DNA of 64,000 bases from Fodinisporobacter ferrooxydans (GTDB lineage Bacteria; Bacillota; Bacilli; Tumebacillales; MYW30-H2). The stretch is from NCBI RefSeq assembly GCF_022818495.1, contig NZ_CP089291.1, forward strand, positions 3,613,501 to 3,677,500, read 5' to 3'. The notes below the pieces were generated by a model. It did no database searches. It was given only the letters and a program-made list of their open reading frames with translations, and was not told where the DNA came from. Of the stretch, positions 16,431-24,682 are shown piece by piece; the stretch's first letter is position 1, and each line of letters starts with the position of its first letter. The translations under genes were made by a program, and so were the position numbers.

Positions 16431-17288
16431 ATGAGGATCGGATGTATTGGAGTGGGAAAGATGGGAGGAGGATTGGCTCGTAATCTCATTCGCTCAGGTT
16501 ACGATGTAGTGGTTTATGATATTGATAGAGAAGCGGTTAAAAGGGTTTTGAAGGTTGGAGGGAGTGCTGTACATTCACCATCGGAAATGGCTGCTATGGT
16601 TGACGTACTATTCACAAGTTTGCCTTTGCCGAAACATCTGACAGATTTATTAATCGATGAATCTGGTATCTTAGATCAAATGCAACCCGGTTCTACTGTA
16701 ATAGACGTGAGCACGATCGATCCACGGACTGCGCGCTTGATTTCCGATGCCGCATCCCAAAGGGGATTGCAATTTCTCGCCTGTCCTTTGGGGAAAGGGC
16801 CCGTGCAAGCAGAGGAAGGCACGCAACCAATCTATGCCGGCGGCAAGCGAGAGGTTTTTGATCAGTTCGAGTCCCATCTTAATAAAATCAGCACATCTGT
16901 ACATTATATTGGCGATGTAGAGCAAGCGACTGCATTTAAGATCATAAGTAATCTTATTGGAATGACCAATGTCATCGTTTTATGTGAAAGTCTTCGTTTG
17001 GGAGAAAAATTTGGCATTGAACAGCAATTCCTGCAAAAACTTCTTGCCACTACTGGTGCAGATTCCTATCAGTTGACATTGCGTGGACCAAAAATCTTAA
17101 ACCAAGAGTATACCCCCGGATTCTCGGTGAATCTTACCCTGAAAGATATTCGTTTGGGAGTCAGTATGGCGAATGATTTAAACCAACCCACACCGTTTGG
17201 CTCATTGGCGATGGAATTTTTCCAACGGGCACAGAACAGCGGATTGGGCGAAGAGGATTGTGCTGCAGTCTATAAGCTCTTCGAATAA
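16431..17288 (+). CDS. NAD(P)-dependent beta-hydroxyacid dehydrogenase
   Basis: 285 residues of the 3-hydroxyisobutyrate/tartronate-semialdehyde dehydrogenase family. The N-terminal GCIGVGKMGGGLARNL loop binds the nucleotide and DVSTIDPRTARL precedes the substrate site. The usual PVSGG motif is altered to CPLGKGPVQAEEG. The catalytic Lys sits in AFKIISNL. It should interconvert a small beta-hydroxyacid and its semialdehyde, which fits the aldehyde dehydrogenase two genes on. ATG behind AGAGGGG. Confidence 0.88.
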   Translation: MRIGCIGVGKMGGGLARNLIRSGYDVVVYDIDREAVKRVLKVGGSAVHSPSEMAAMVDVLFTSLPLPKHLTDLLIDESGILDQMQPGSTVIDVSTIDPRTARLISDAASQRGLQFLACPLGKGPVQAEEGTQPIYAGGKREVFDQFESHLNKISTSVHYIGDVEQATAFKIISNLIGMTNVIVLCESLRLGEKFGIEQQFLQKLLATTGADSYQLTLRGPKILNQEYTPGFSVNLTLKDIRLGVSMANDLNQPTPFGSLAMEFFQRAQNSGLGEEDCAAVYKLFE

Positions 17289-17406
17289 ACGATCAGGGAG
17301 ATGATCAAAAAGTTGAAAAGTTTGCGGTTCGAGGCAAAAGTAGTTTAGTTGTCATTGGATAAAAGGTCATGGCTTCTTTCCCTGAAGCCATCATGTAAGA
17401 ACAATA

Positions 17407-17430
17407 TTGACATAATAGAAAGCGCTTTCT
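17407..17430 (+). promoter_or_regulatory. TTGACA box with cre-type palindrome
   Basis: A perfect -35 TTGACA at 17407-17412 is followed by the 14-base palindrome AGAAAGCGCTTTCT at 17417-17430, matching the core of CcpA cre sites. The -10 is poor. Bound CcpA would sit in the promoter spacer and block the MFS/aldehyde dehydrogenase transcript. Confidence 0.6.
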
Positions 17431-17529
17431 AAGCAAGGGCGAAGAATGGCAAAATTCGTAGGTGAAATGCTGTTTGGGCTGTAATGAAACAAAACATCGC
17501 GTGTTGCCAATCGGGGAGGTGGTATTTTT

Positions 17530-18945
17530 ATGGAGAAAAAAAGATTAATCATTCATTCCAAAGAAGATGTTATTGATTTCGTGAATTTGAACCCCGTTCA
17601 AAAAAGGGGCATGTTGCTTATATTTGTTGCACTTGGCGGAATTTTTATCGATGCCTATGACTTTGTCAGCCTTGGAATCGGAAGTGCGCAAATTACCCAA
17701 CAATTTCACTTGTCATCTTTTGCACTTGGTTTTGTAACTTCGATTATGGCGTTAGGCGCTTTCATCGGTGCGTTGATCGGGGGAGCAATCACCGACAAGT
17801 TTGGGAGAAACATCGTTTTTCTCCTTGATTTGGTATTGCTCGTAATCGCCGCATTTGGAGCCGGATTATCTCCGAACTATACTTGGTTGTTGATATTCCG
17901 GCTCTTGATGGGGGTAGGGGTTGGGATTGATATGCCGGTAGCATTAAGTTTTATTTCAGAGTTTAGTAACATCCGGACAAAAAGCAGGAACGTAAACTTT
18001 TGGCAGGGATTTTGGTATATAGCAACGGTTTCGTCCGGAGTGATCGGTTTCATTCTTTATGTTTTTGGTGTAAATGAAACGATGTGGAGATGGTCGGTGG
18101 CGTTTGGTGGAATCGTTGCCTTGGTGGTTTTGATTCTGCGATATTTCTATATGAACGAAAGTCCGATGTGGGCAGCCAACAATTTGCCTTTGACTGATGT
18201 TGCAAAAATACTGGAAAATACCTACGGAGTATCTGTCGTATTAGATGAAACGGATGTAAAAAACCAAGGAAAAAATAACGCCAAAATTCCATTCTCCATA
18301 TTATTTTCCAAAAAGTATCGACCGCGAACACTACTATCCATGATCATATCAGCCACGCAATCGATGCAATATTATGCCATAGGATTTTATATTCCCGTAA
18401 TTTCTACGTTTATTTTTGGGAAAGGCATGCTAAATAGCGTCACAGGAACCATTATATTCAACGTATTTGGCATATTAGGCGGTTTTACCGGAGCGTATCT
18501 TAGCACAAAATATGGAACGAGGAAATTGGCGATATATGGGTATTTAGTTGTTGCCGCCAGTTTGTTGTTTGCCGGTTTTACAAACGGCCATGTTCCTATA
18601 CTATTGTCTGCATTGCCAATTGCAACTTTTATATTTGGTCATTCCACCGGGCCAGGAGCACAAGGGAAGACGATGGCGGCACTTTCCTATCCAACCGCTC
18701 TTCGCGCCATAGGTACCGGAGGGGCTGAAGCCGCAAGTCGAGTGGGAAGTATCATCGGATTTTTCTTCTTCCCGATCCTTCTTTCTGATGTAGGACTCTC
18801 AAACACATTGCTGATTTTAACTTTTTGTCCTGTAATTGGATTACTTTCAGGAGTATTGATTAAGTGGGAACCAAACGGTAAAGATCTGGAAAAAGAGACG
18901 TATGAGATTGCTGAGTATAATTCAGAGGCAGTAACCAGTGTTTGA
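17530..18945 (+). CDS. MFS transporter, metabolite:H+ symporter type
   Basis: 471 residues with twelve predicted membrane helices. FIDAYDFVSLGIGSAQ in helix 1 and GGAITDKFGRNIVF in the loop between helices 2 and 3 are the hallmarks of the sugar/aromatic-acid:proton symporter branch. The central loop (about 215-255) is cytoplasmic. It lies between the hydroxyacid dehydrogenase and the aldehyde dehydrogenase, so uptake of an organic acid feeding those enzymes is inferred. ATG behind GGGGAGG. Confidence 0.88.
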   Translation: MEKKRLIIHSKEDVIDFVNLNPVQKRGMLLIFVALGGIFIDAYDFVSLGIGSAQITQQFHLSSFALGFVTSIMALGAFIGALIGGAITDKFGRNIVFLLDLVLLVIAAFGAGLSPNYTWLLIFRLLMGVGVGIDMPVALSFISEFSNIRTKSRNVNFWQGFWYIATVSSGVIGFILYVFGVNETMWRWSVAFGGIVALVVLILRYFYMNESPMWAANNLPLTDVAKILENTYGVSVVLDETDVKNQGKNNAKIPFSILFSKKYRPRTLLSMIISATQSMQYYAIGFYIPVISTFIFGKGMLNSVTGTIIFNVFGILGGFTGAYLSTKYGTRKLAIYGYLVVAASLLFAGFTNGHVPILLSALPIATFIFGHSTGPGAQGKTMAALSYPTALRAIGTGGAEAASRVGSIIGFFFFPILLSDVGLSNTLLILTFCPVIGLLSGVLIKWEPNGKDLEKETYEIAEYNSEAVTSV

Positions 18946-19027
18946 TATACATTTGACCAAATAATCGATTCGAATAATTCTAGCCATAGCATAAAATAAA
19001 TAAATTTTCCATAAGGAGATGTTGAAT

Positions 19028-20467
19028 TTGAGTCATGTGAAAGAATTTCCCCTCTATATAAATGGAATGGAGGTATGGGCAGGGAATGGATGGCTTCCCG
19101 TTATAAATCCTGCCACTCAGGAGCAGATCGGTCGAGTTCCTGTTATGTCGAGGCAACAGGTTCGTGAATCGATTCAGTGTGCAATGGACGCATTTCAGGG
19201 ATGGTCAAAGCTTCCTGCCAAAGATAGGGCAAAATTATTGCGTGACGCAGCTGTTGTCATCTATGAGGAAATAGATCGTCTGAGTCGGATTCTCACTGCA
19301 GAACAAGGAAAGCCTCTGTCGGAGGCGCGTGGAGAGTTAACCATGGCAGCAGAATACTTGGAATGGTTTAGCGAAGAGTCCAGACGAATTTACGGCGAGT
19401 TAATCCCTGCATCTGCAGTAAACAAGCGACTTCAGGTTATTCGGCAGCCTGTAGGAGTTGTTGGAGCGATTACACCTTGGAATTTTCCGGCTTCCATGGT
19501 GACTCGCAAAATTGCCCCGGCCCTCGCCGCTGGTTGTACGGTCGTGCTTAAACCAGCCTCTGCAACACCTTTAACAGCAATTGCCTTGTTTGAAATTTTT
19601 CAAAGAATCGGTTTTCCGCCAGGGGTGACAAATCTTGTTGTTGGATCTGCAAAGGATATTGCTGACGAATTTCTGAGCAATCCGATCGTTAGGAAGGTGT
19701 CATTTACTGGTTCTACAGAAGTCGGTCGAACACTTATTCGGGGAGGAGCGGAACAGATTAAGAAATTGTCTTTGGAGCTTGGAGGCCATGCGCCGTTTCT
19801 CGTATTTGACGACTGTGATTTAAACGATGCCGTCCAAGGGGTGATTGCTTCAAAGTATCGAAACGCAGGGCAGACTTGTATCTGCGCCAATCGTCTGTAC
19901 GTACAATCAAATGTACTTGAAGAATTTCAATATAAACTTGCTGCTGCCGTATCGCACTTGAAAGTCGGAAACGGACTTGATGACGGTGTGGATATCGGAC
20001 CGATGATCAATACGGAGGCGCGCGATCACGTTATCAACCAAGTAAGAGATGCGGTTCAGAGAGGCGGAAAGGTACTGACCGGCGGGAAAATAGCGGATGT
20101 AGGATTGCCGGGTGCATTTTATAGTCCGACCTTACTGGCAAATGTATCGGATGATGCGATGTTGACTCGTGAGGAGACATTTGGGCCGCTCATTGGGATC
20201 CGAAGTTTCGAGTCGGAAGAAGAAGCGATACGTTTAGCGAATGATACACCGTATGGATTGGCTGCCTATGTATATACCCGTGACTTGGGCCGTGTCACAC
20301 GTGTATCGGAAGCGTTGGAATACGGCATTGTCGGGGTAAATGACCCTGTACCAACAGTCGTTCAAGCGCCTTTTGGCGGAATCAAGGAGAGTGGTTGGGG
20401 GCGCGAAGGAGGCTGGCAGGGGATTGATGCTTATTTAGAGACGAAATTTATTTCTATACGGTATTGA
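19028..20467 (+). CDS. NAD(P)-dependent aldehyde dehydrogenase (succinate-semialdehyde type)
   Basis: 479 residues. The oxyanion Asn lies in TPWNFPASM, the general base Glu in LELGGHAPF, and the catalytic Cys in NAGQTCICANR. GSTEVGR forms the nucleotide loop. The TCICANR variant and IRQPVGVVGAITPWNFP are typical of succinate-semialdehyde dehydrogenases (GabD). It would oxidise a semialdehyde to the acid for entry into central metabolism. AAGGAG abuts the ATG at 19019, so the TTG at 19028 is the better start. Confidence 0.9.
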   Translation: MSHVKEFPLYINGMEVWAGNGWLPVINPATQEQIGRVPVMSRQQVRESIQCAMDAFQGWSKLPAKDRAKLLRDAAVVIYEEIDRLSRILTAEQGKPLSEARGELTMAAEYLEWFSEESRRIYGELIPASAVNKRLQVIRQPVGVVGAITPWNFPASMVTRKIAPALAAGCTVVLKPASATPLTAIALFEIFQRIGFPPGVTNLVVGSAKDIADEFLSNPIVRKVSFTGSTEVGRTLIRGGAEQIKKLSLELGGHAPFLVFDDCDLNDAVQGVIASKYRNAGQTCICANRLYVQSNVLEEFQYKLAAAVSHLKVGNGLDDGVDIGPMINTEARDHVINQVRDAVQRGGKVLTGGKIADVGLPGAFYSPTLLANVSDDAMLTREETFGPLIGIRSFESEEEAIRLANDTPYGLAAYVYTRDLGRVTRVSEALEYGIVGVNDPVPTVVQAPFGGIKESGWGREGGWQGIDAYLETKFISIRY

Positions 20468-20640
20468 CAAATGTTTTGACTGTGTTTTGAAATCAAGTGA
20501 TCAAAGTACATTTGAGAAACATTTGGCATGAAATCCAAAGCATAAAATTGAACCATAGCTTTTGAGGATTAGGATCAAAAATGCAAAGGCGACTGAATTT
20601 GAAATACATTTCTCGAAAATTGAGTAGTCCCAAGTATAAT

Positions 20641-20676
20641 ACATATTTGTGTCAATCGCCGTTGACACAAATATGT
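20641..20676. repeat. 15-bp perfect inverted repeat between convergent genes
   Basis: ACATATTTGTGTCAA (20641-20655) is exactly complementary to 20662-20676 with a 6-base spacer. AAGTATA at 20632-20638 and TATACTT at 20676-20682 extend it with a bulge. It lies between the convergent aldehyde dehydrogenase and SMR genes. No T-run is present; a bidirectional transcription end or an operator are both possible. Confidence 0.7.
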
Positions 20677-20705
20677 ATACTTTGTCGCGCAAAAAACTTG
20701 TGTCT

Positions 20706-21020
20706 TTAATTTTTAAAGGAAAGTCCTACAACGCCAACAATGATAAGCCCCGTAAAAAATAATTTACTGACCGTGACCGGCTCTTTAAAATACCACATGC
20801 CTACAATGGCGGTAAACGCAATGCCAAGTCCCGACCAAACGGCATATCCAATGGATACGTCGATTTTTTTTAAAGCGAAATTCCACGTAATCATGGAACC
20901 GAAATAAAAAATAAACATCAAAACAGAAGGAAGGGTTCTTTCGAATCCATGGGACAATTTGGTACAAAACGTTCCTAAAAATTCAAGTATGATTGCAAAA
21001 AACAACAAAACCCAACTCAT
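20706..21020 (-). CDS. SMR-family multidrug efflux protein
   Basis: 104 residues with four membrane helices, the exact size of EmrE/QacE-type exporters. The key Glu of helix 1 is in FAIILEFLGTFCTKLS, and SIGYAVWSGLGIAFTAIVGMWYF covers the helix-3 signature. Such proteins form antiparallel dimers that swap protons for lipophilic cations or guanidinium. It has no SMR partner beside it. The ATG at 21020 is preferred because GGAGAGG lies 12 bases upstream, inside the longer frame. Confidence 0.88.
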   Translation of the reverse strand: MSWVLLFFAIILEFLGTFCTKLSHGFERTLPSVLMFIFYFGSMITWNFALKKIDVSIGYAVWSGLGIAFTAIVGMWYFKEPVTVSKLFFTGLIIVGVVGLSFKN

Positions 21021-21211
21021 TACGCATATTTCCTCTCCGTGTTTCACTCCATGTTTTATTTTAATATTGAATTTTTTAAAATCTAAGATGCTGCAATTAA
21101 TCGTTTTACTACCTCATTTTCGTCTAAAAAAGTTGTGATCGCAACTGGGATTTGCGCTGAATCGACAGTGGTTGCAGTATGCCAATGATACAACCGAATA
21201 CGAACCATATG

Positions 21212-21249
21212 TTGACATTTGTCTATTCAACTACTACTATGGTAGTAGT
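21212..21249 (+). promoter_or_regulatory. TrmB promoter with overlapping palindromic operator
   Basis: TTGACA (21212-21217), a 17-base spacer and TACTAT (21235-21240) make a near-ideal promoter. A perfect inverted repeat ACTACTAC / GTAGTAGT with spacer TATG covers 21230-21249 and overlaps the -10. TrmB-type regulators bind TACT...AGTA palindromes, so autorepression is likely. Confidence 0.75.
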
Positions 21250-21265
21250 GACGGAGGTGGTAATT

Positions 21266-22036
21266 GTGCCCATAGAATTGGCCGAAGAACTACGTAACAT
21301 CGGATTTACCGAATACGAGGCCAAAATCTATATTGCATTGGTCAAGCGAAGCCCATTAACCGGTTCAGAGGTGGCGCGGCTGTCAGGGGTTCCAAGTGCG
21401 AAGGTGTATGCGACCTTGGAAAAACTGACCCAACGGAATCTTGTCAGCACGATTTTTGGGGACTCGGTGCGCTATGTGGCAATAAACCCTGATGAACTGA
21501 TAGAGCGTTATAAATTTTCCATGGTTTCGACTCTTGAAAAGGTTCGGGACGGACTCATGTCATTACAAGATGGAGGTGACTCCGACCGATTCCTGTGGAA
21601 CATTCAAGAATACGAGGTGTTTATGCAGAAGGCAAAAACACTGATTCAGGAGTCTCAAGAGGACATTCGGGCCATTCTTTGGTCTCATGAGTATCAAACA
21701 TTTGCAGATGATCTGTCCAAGGCCGCAAAACGTGGAGTACACATCCACGTCATTACCGATACAAAGGAAATGATTTCGGGTATTCATACATATCATCACG
21801 TTTCCCTGTTCGCACAAGGCAGCGTTCCTCGACCTATGATCGTAGTACGGGATGAAAAAGAGGTTCTGATTGGTCTCAACGAGCAGGAGTGTCAGGCGAT
21901 CTGGTCTACGAATCCAGTTCTAAAAGAAATTGCACTTACACATATGAGGCACGAGATTGCCATTCATCAACTCTCCGGAAGTATTGGAGAGAACTCAATA
22001 CGTCAACATATTTTGGAAGCGGAGGGAGCAGAATGA
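21266..22036 (+). CDS. TrmB-family transcriptional regulator
   Basis: 256 residues. The winged helix at the N-terminus reads LRNIGFTEYEAKIYIALVKRSPLTGSEVARLSGVPSAKVYATLEKL. The C-terminal part resembles the PLD-like sensor of TrmB proteins (IRAILWSHEYQTFADDLSKAAKRGVHIHVI). The start is GTG at 21266, five bases after GGAGGTGG; the longer frame would begin upstream of the promoter. Its stop overlaps the next ATG (ATGA), coupling it to the AhpD/CMD gene, which is the probable target of its control together with itself. Confidence 0.85.
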   Translation: MPIELAEELRNIGFTEYEAKIYIALVKRSPLTGSEVARLSGVPSAKVYATLEKLTQRNLVSTIFGDSVRYVAINPDELIERYKFSMVSTLEKVRDGLMSLQDGGDSDRFLWNIQEYEVFMQKAKTLIQESQEDIRAILWSHEYQTFADDLSKAAKRGVHIHVITDTKEMISGIHTYHHVSLFAQGSVPRPMIVVRDEKEVLIGLNEQECQAIWSTNPVLKEIALTHMRHEIAIHQLSGSIGENSIRQHILEAEGAE

Positions 22037-22587
22037 CTCGTATTTCAGGCGTTTCTCAAGAAACCGCACAAGGATTCATTCGGGAAGTATTCGATGCGCA
22101 ATTGGAACGGTATGGAAAAGTTCTCGAAAATCATAAGCTTTATGCCAGAAGGCCATCGATCTTCAAAGCGGTACGTGGGATGTGGGCGGGGCTTGAAGAA
22201 TCCGGTCTTATCCCGGAACAGCTCGTTGCGCTCGTGAATATTCGAGTAGCCAACCTAAACGGTTGCCCTTTCTGAATGGACATTAACGCTGCCGTTGGCA
22301 GTTCGATTGGAATTCCATCAGAAAAAATTCTCGCTTTGCCACAATACAAAACGAGTCCGTTGTTCGGCGAACGTGAAAAGCTGGTTTTGGAGTATGCGGA
22401 TGCTATCACGTTTTCCGATCAGAATGTAGATGATCGTTTATTTCAGCGATTACGTGAGGAGTTCTCTGAAAATGAGATCGTTGAACTTACGGCCTTGATC
22501 GCTTGGGAGAACTTTTCCAGTAAATTTAATCGGGCATTGCGAATTCCATCTCAAGGATTTTTTCATGCAGAATGTGACACTGACTAG
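22033..22587 (+). CDS. AhpD/CMD-family selenoprotein candidate (CxxU, in-frame TGA)
   Basis: 184 residues if the TGA at 22273-22275 is read through as codon 81. Before it the frame ends RVANLNGCPF, and after it continues MDINAAVGSSIGIPSEK without a frame change. In CMD/AhpD proteins this place is NGCxxC, so TGA replaces the second, peroxidatic-type Cys, giving C78-P-F-U81. The C-terminal half (VLEYADAITF, EIVELTALIAWENFSSKFN) is intact family sequence. A hairpin with G at the start of its loop lies 19 bases after the TGA. It would be a thiol/selenol peroxidase-like enzyme. The ATG overlaps the TrmB stop and follows GGAGGGAG. A nonsense mutation is the alternative, since neighbours are decayed. 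No sel genes are in the window. Confidence 0.7.
22273..22305 (+). promoter_or_regulatory. Candidate bacterial SECIS hairpin
   Basis: The TGA at 22273-22275 is followed by CTGCC (22289-22293), loop GTT, and GGCAG (22297-22301). CG at 22287-22288 and CG at 22304-22305 extend the stem across a TT bulge. Loop G to TGA distance is 19 bases, inside the range usual for bacterial SECIS elements, which need a G near the start of the apical loop. Confidence 0.55.
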
Positions 22588-22601
22588 GGAGAGGATCGAA
22601 C

Positions 22602-22655
22602 ATGAGCAAGATTTCCAAAACGCCTGAGCCACTCTATTACGCCTTTAAAATTTAA
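22602..22655 (+). pseudogene. Truncated antibiotic-biosynthesis monooxygenase remnant
   Basis: Only 17 codons remain: MSKISKTPEPLYYAFKI then TAA. The opening TPEPxYYA is the conserved start of ABM-domain monooxygenases, and GGGAGAGG stands upstream. The body of the gene has been deleted. Confidence 0.5.
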
Positions 22656-22686
22656 AATAAACGATTAAACTGGGAGTGGGTATCGA

Positions 22687-22794
22687 TTGAAAACGATTAA
22701 AAAGATGTATGATCGTTTAAATTGGGCAAACCAACGCATTCTGGAATCCTTGAAAAATATTGAAAATGAAATCGAACATGCGAAACGCTTATGA
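22687..22794 (+). pseudogene. Truncated DinB-family protein remnant
   Basis: 35 codons from TTG, reading LKTIKKMYDRLNWANQRILESLKNIENEIEHAKRL. This is the first helix region of DinB/YfiT-like four-helix-bundle proteins, which are normally about 150 residues. It is preceded by GGGAGTGG, and then the frame stops, so the gene is broken. Confidence 0.55.
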
Positions 22795-22848
22795 TGATCA
22801 AATAGTACGGTGGTTAAAAGTAAAAGCTTAAAGAAAAGGGTGGATACA

Positions 22849-23523
22849 ATGGCTTTGTTTGATGAAAAAGCGAACACCTATGATGATTTCTGTCTCACTC
22901 CAATCGGTACATTTGTCGATCGGATAGAACGTGATATGATGGCTGCCATAGCACGTCCGGTACGAGGGGAAAAGGCGATCGATCTTGGCTGCGGAACAGG
23001 AACCTACGCCTATTGGTTACGTGATATGGGACTTTCTGTGGTAGGTGTCGATCTTTCACAGGACATGCTTGAGGTAGCACGCGGCAAGCGGAAGAATGAG
23101 GTTACTTTTCAGAAAGCCGACCTCGCTCATTTACCTTTTGGCGACAATACGTTTGATTTGGCAATTTGTAACGTTGTTCTTGAATTTATAGACGAACCGG
23201 CAACTGTTTTGCGTGAAGGATTTCGTGTTTTAAAACCCGGTGGTCGCTTGATTGTCGGTTGTATCAATAAATATGGGGCATGGGGAAAGAAGTATACGAG
23301 GCGTGGGCAAGAAGATCCCATGAGTATATACAGCCACGCTCAATTTTTATCTTATGAGGACATTCTAAAAATCGGCCCAAACAAGCCGACTGACGTTCGA
23401 TTTGGTCTCTTTGTAGAACCTGAGGAGTTTCGGGATTTTGAAATTGCCATCCAGTTGGAGCAGACACACCGTCAAAGACAAGATAATATAGGTGGTTATT
23501 TTGTAATTCGATTTGAAAAATGA
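22849..23523 (+). CDS. Class I SAM-dependent methyltransferase
   Basis: 224 residues. Motif I is AIDLGCGTGTYAYWL, followed by VVGVDLSQDML, FQKADLAHLPFGDNTFDLAICNVVLEF and RVLKPGGRLIVGCINKYG. This is the UbiE/COQ5-like methyltransf_11 family; the substrate, a small molecule, cannot be told. The ATG at 22849 with AAAGGGTGG upstream is preferred to the GTG at 22810. It is intact but surrounded by gene remnants. Confidence 0.85.
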   Translation: MALFDEKANTYDDFCLTPIGTFVDRIERDMMAAIARPVRGEKAIDLGCGTGTYAYWLRDMGLSVVGVDLSQDMLEVARGKRKNEVTFQKADLAHLPFGDNTFDLAICNVVLEFIDEPATVLREGFRVLKPGGRLIVGCINKYGAWGKKYTRRGQEDPMSIYSHAQFLSYEDILKIGPNKPTDVRFGLFVEPEEFRDFEIAIQLEQTHRQRQDNIGGYFVIRFEK

Positions 23524-23577
23524 TGCGCCCCAAAGTGCTGCTAATCCGAACAACATTAGAATATCTTTTGGTTTCAT
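23521..23577 (-). pseudogene. EamA/DMT transporter N-terminal remnant
   Basis: On the minus strand MKPKDILMLFGLAALWGAS matches the usual opening of EamA drug/metabolite transporters. After 19 codons the frame runs into the antisense of the methyltransferase end, so the transporter is truncated. Confidence 0.5.
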
Positions 23578-23592
23578 GAAAATACCTTCATT

Positions 23593-23724
23593 GTGTATTC
23601 AAAACTGACACGAATCGGTTTTAACACGTTTGTATGCGGAATTGCGATTACGGTCGGATTTCCTAATGCTGCTCATTTTTCTACTGTGTTTCAAAAACAA
23701 TCAGCTCTCCGGATTTTTTTTTGA
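23593..23724 (+). pseudogene. Possible AraC-type HTH remnant
   Basis: The frame reads VCGIAITVGFPNAAHFSTVFQKQSALRIFF then TGA. The stretch VGFPNAAHFSTVFQK resembles the second HTH of AraC regulators. The upstream part is gone. This is a weak identification. Confidence 0.35.
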
Positions 23725-23758
23725 AAGTTATTAAACTAAAGGAAGGTTGGTTAGAACA

Positions 23759-24412
23759 TTGCAGACAAAAAATCGTATTGTAAGAGTAGCTTCAGCGATT
23801 GTAGTCGCTACTTTGCTTGTTGGAGGCTGGTCGTGGTACCATACACGGCAAATCGCTGTACAGACGGAGCAAAAATATCAGCAACTCATGGCATTGACTA
23901 GATTAAACAATCCTATTGTTCAAGCACCTGATTTCAAATTGACTGATCAAAACGGAAAAACTATTACCTTATCATCGCTTCGTGGGAAAATCGTGGTACT
24001 CGAATTCATGGACCCAGAGTGTACGGATATCTGCCCAATTGTATCACAAGAAATCATCAAGACGAATCAGCTCTTAGGGAATAAGTCATCTCAGGTTGAG
24101 TTTCTTGCAGTAAACGTGAATCAGTACCATGAGTCGCAAAAGGACATAATGGGATTCTCCAAGGAACAAGGACTTAATAAGCTATCAAACTGGCACTTTT
24201 TAACTGGAACGACCTCTGAATTACAATCCATCTGGAAGGCATATGGAATAGAAGTGATTTCGAATCCCTCCGGGGATGTACAACACAGTGCGTTTATGTA
24301 TTTCATCGACAAGGGTGGAACTGAGGTCTATTTAGCAAATCCGGACAACTCAAAGATCACAATTCCCGAATGGAGCCAAGGAATCAGTTATGTCACGAAT
24401 AAATTGATGTGA
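23759..24412 (+). CDS. SCO1/SenC-family thioredoxin-like protein
   Basis: 217 residues. One N-terminal membrane segment (about 8-25) anchors a thioredoxin fold outside the cell. APDFKLTDQNGKTITLSSLRGKIVVLEFMDPECTDICPIV carries the CxxxCP copper/redox motif, and the later His is in VQHSAFMYFIDKGG. SCO proteins deliver copper to cytochrome oxidase or reduce its Cys ligands; no oxidase gene is nearby. The start is TTG, either at 23759 or four codons earlier at 23747, which would crowd the GGAAGG site. Confidence 0.82.
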   Translation: MQTKNRIVRVASAIVVATLLVGGWSWYHTRQIAVQTEQKYQQLMALTRLNNPIVQAPDFKLTDQNGKTITLSSLRGKIVVLEFMDPECTDICPIVSQEIIKTNQLLGNKSSQVEFLAVNVNQYHESQKDIMGFSKEQGLNKLSNWHFLTGTTSELQSIWKAYGIEVISNPSGDVQHSAFMYFIDKGGTEVYLANPDNSKITIPEWSQGISYVTNKLM

Positions 24413-24682
24413 TCGACTTGATCTATAATTTCTGATTAAATCTTTATAACGGTTAGCCTGATATCAGAAAAATGCAGTAAAAATTGTCAACCATTTGGAT
24501 TGGTCTTGTATAACGGAAGGTTCATGTTTCCACCATTTATCATCCTGAATTCCTGTAAAAGATGCCATGGAAGGTCATTTATACTGACTTGTGAAGCGCA
24601 TAGCCCCTTAGGGCATAAACGAAAAGGGATGCCGTGTGAAGGGCATCTCTAAGCATTGGTCCCTATGGTAGACTTTTTCCTT

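Noticed and set aside
22690-23740. CRISPR or prophage remnant
   Set aside because: No spaced direct repeats and no phage genes; the fragments match ordinary chromosomal families.
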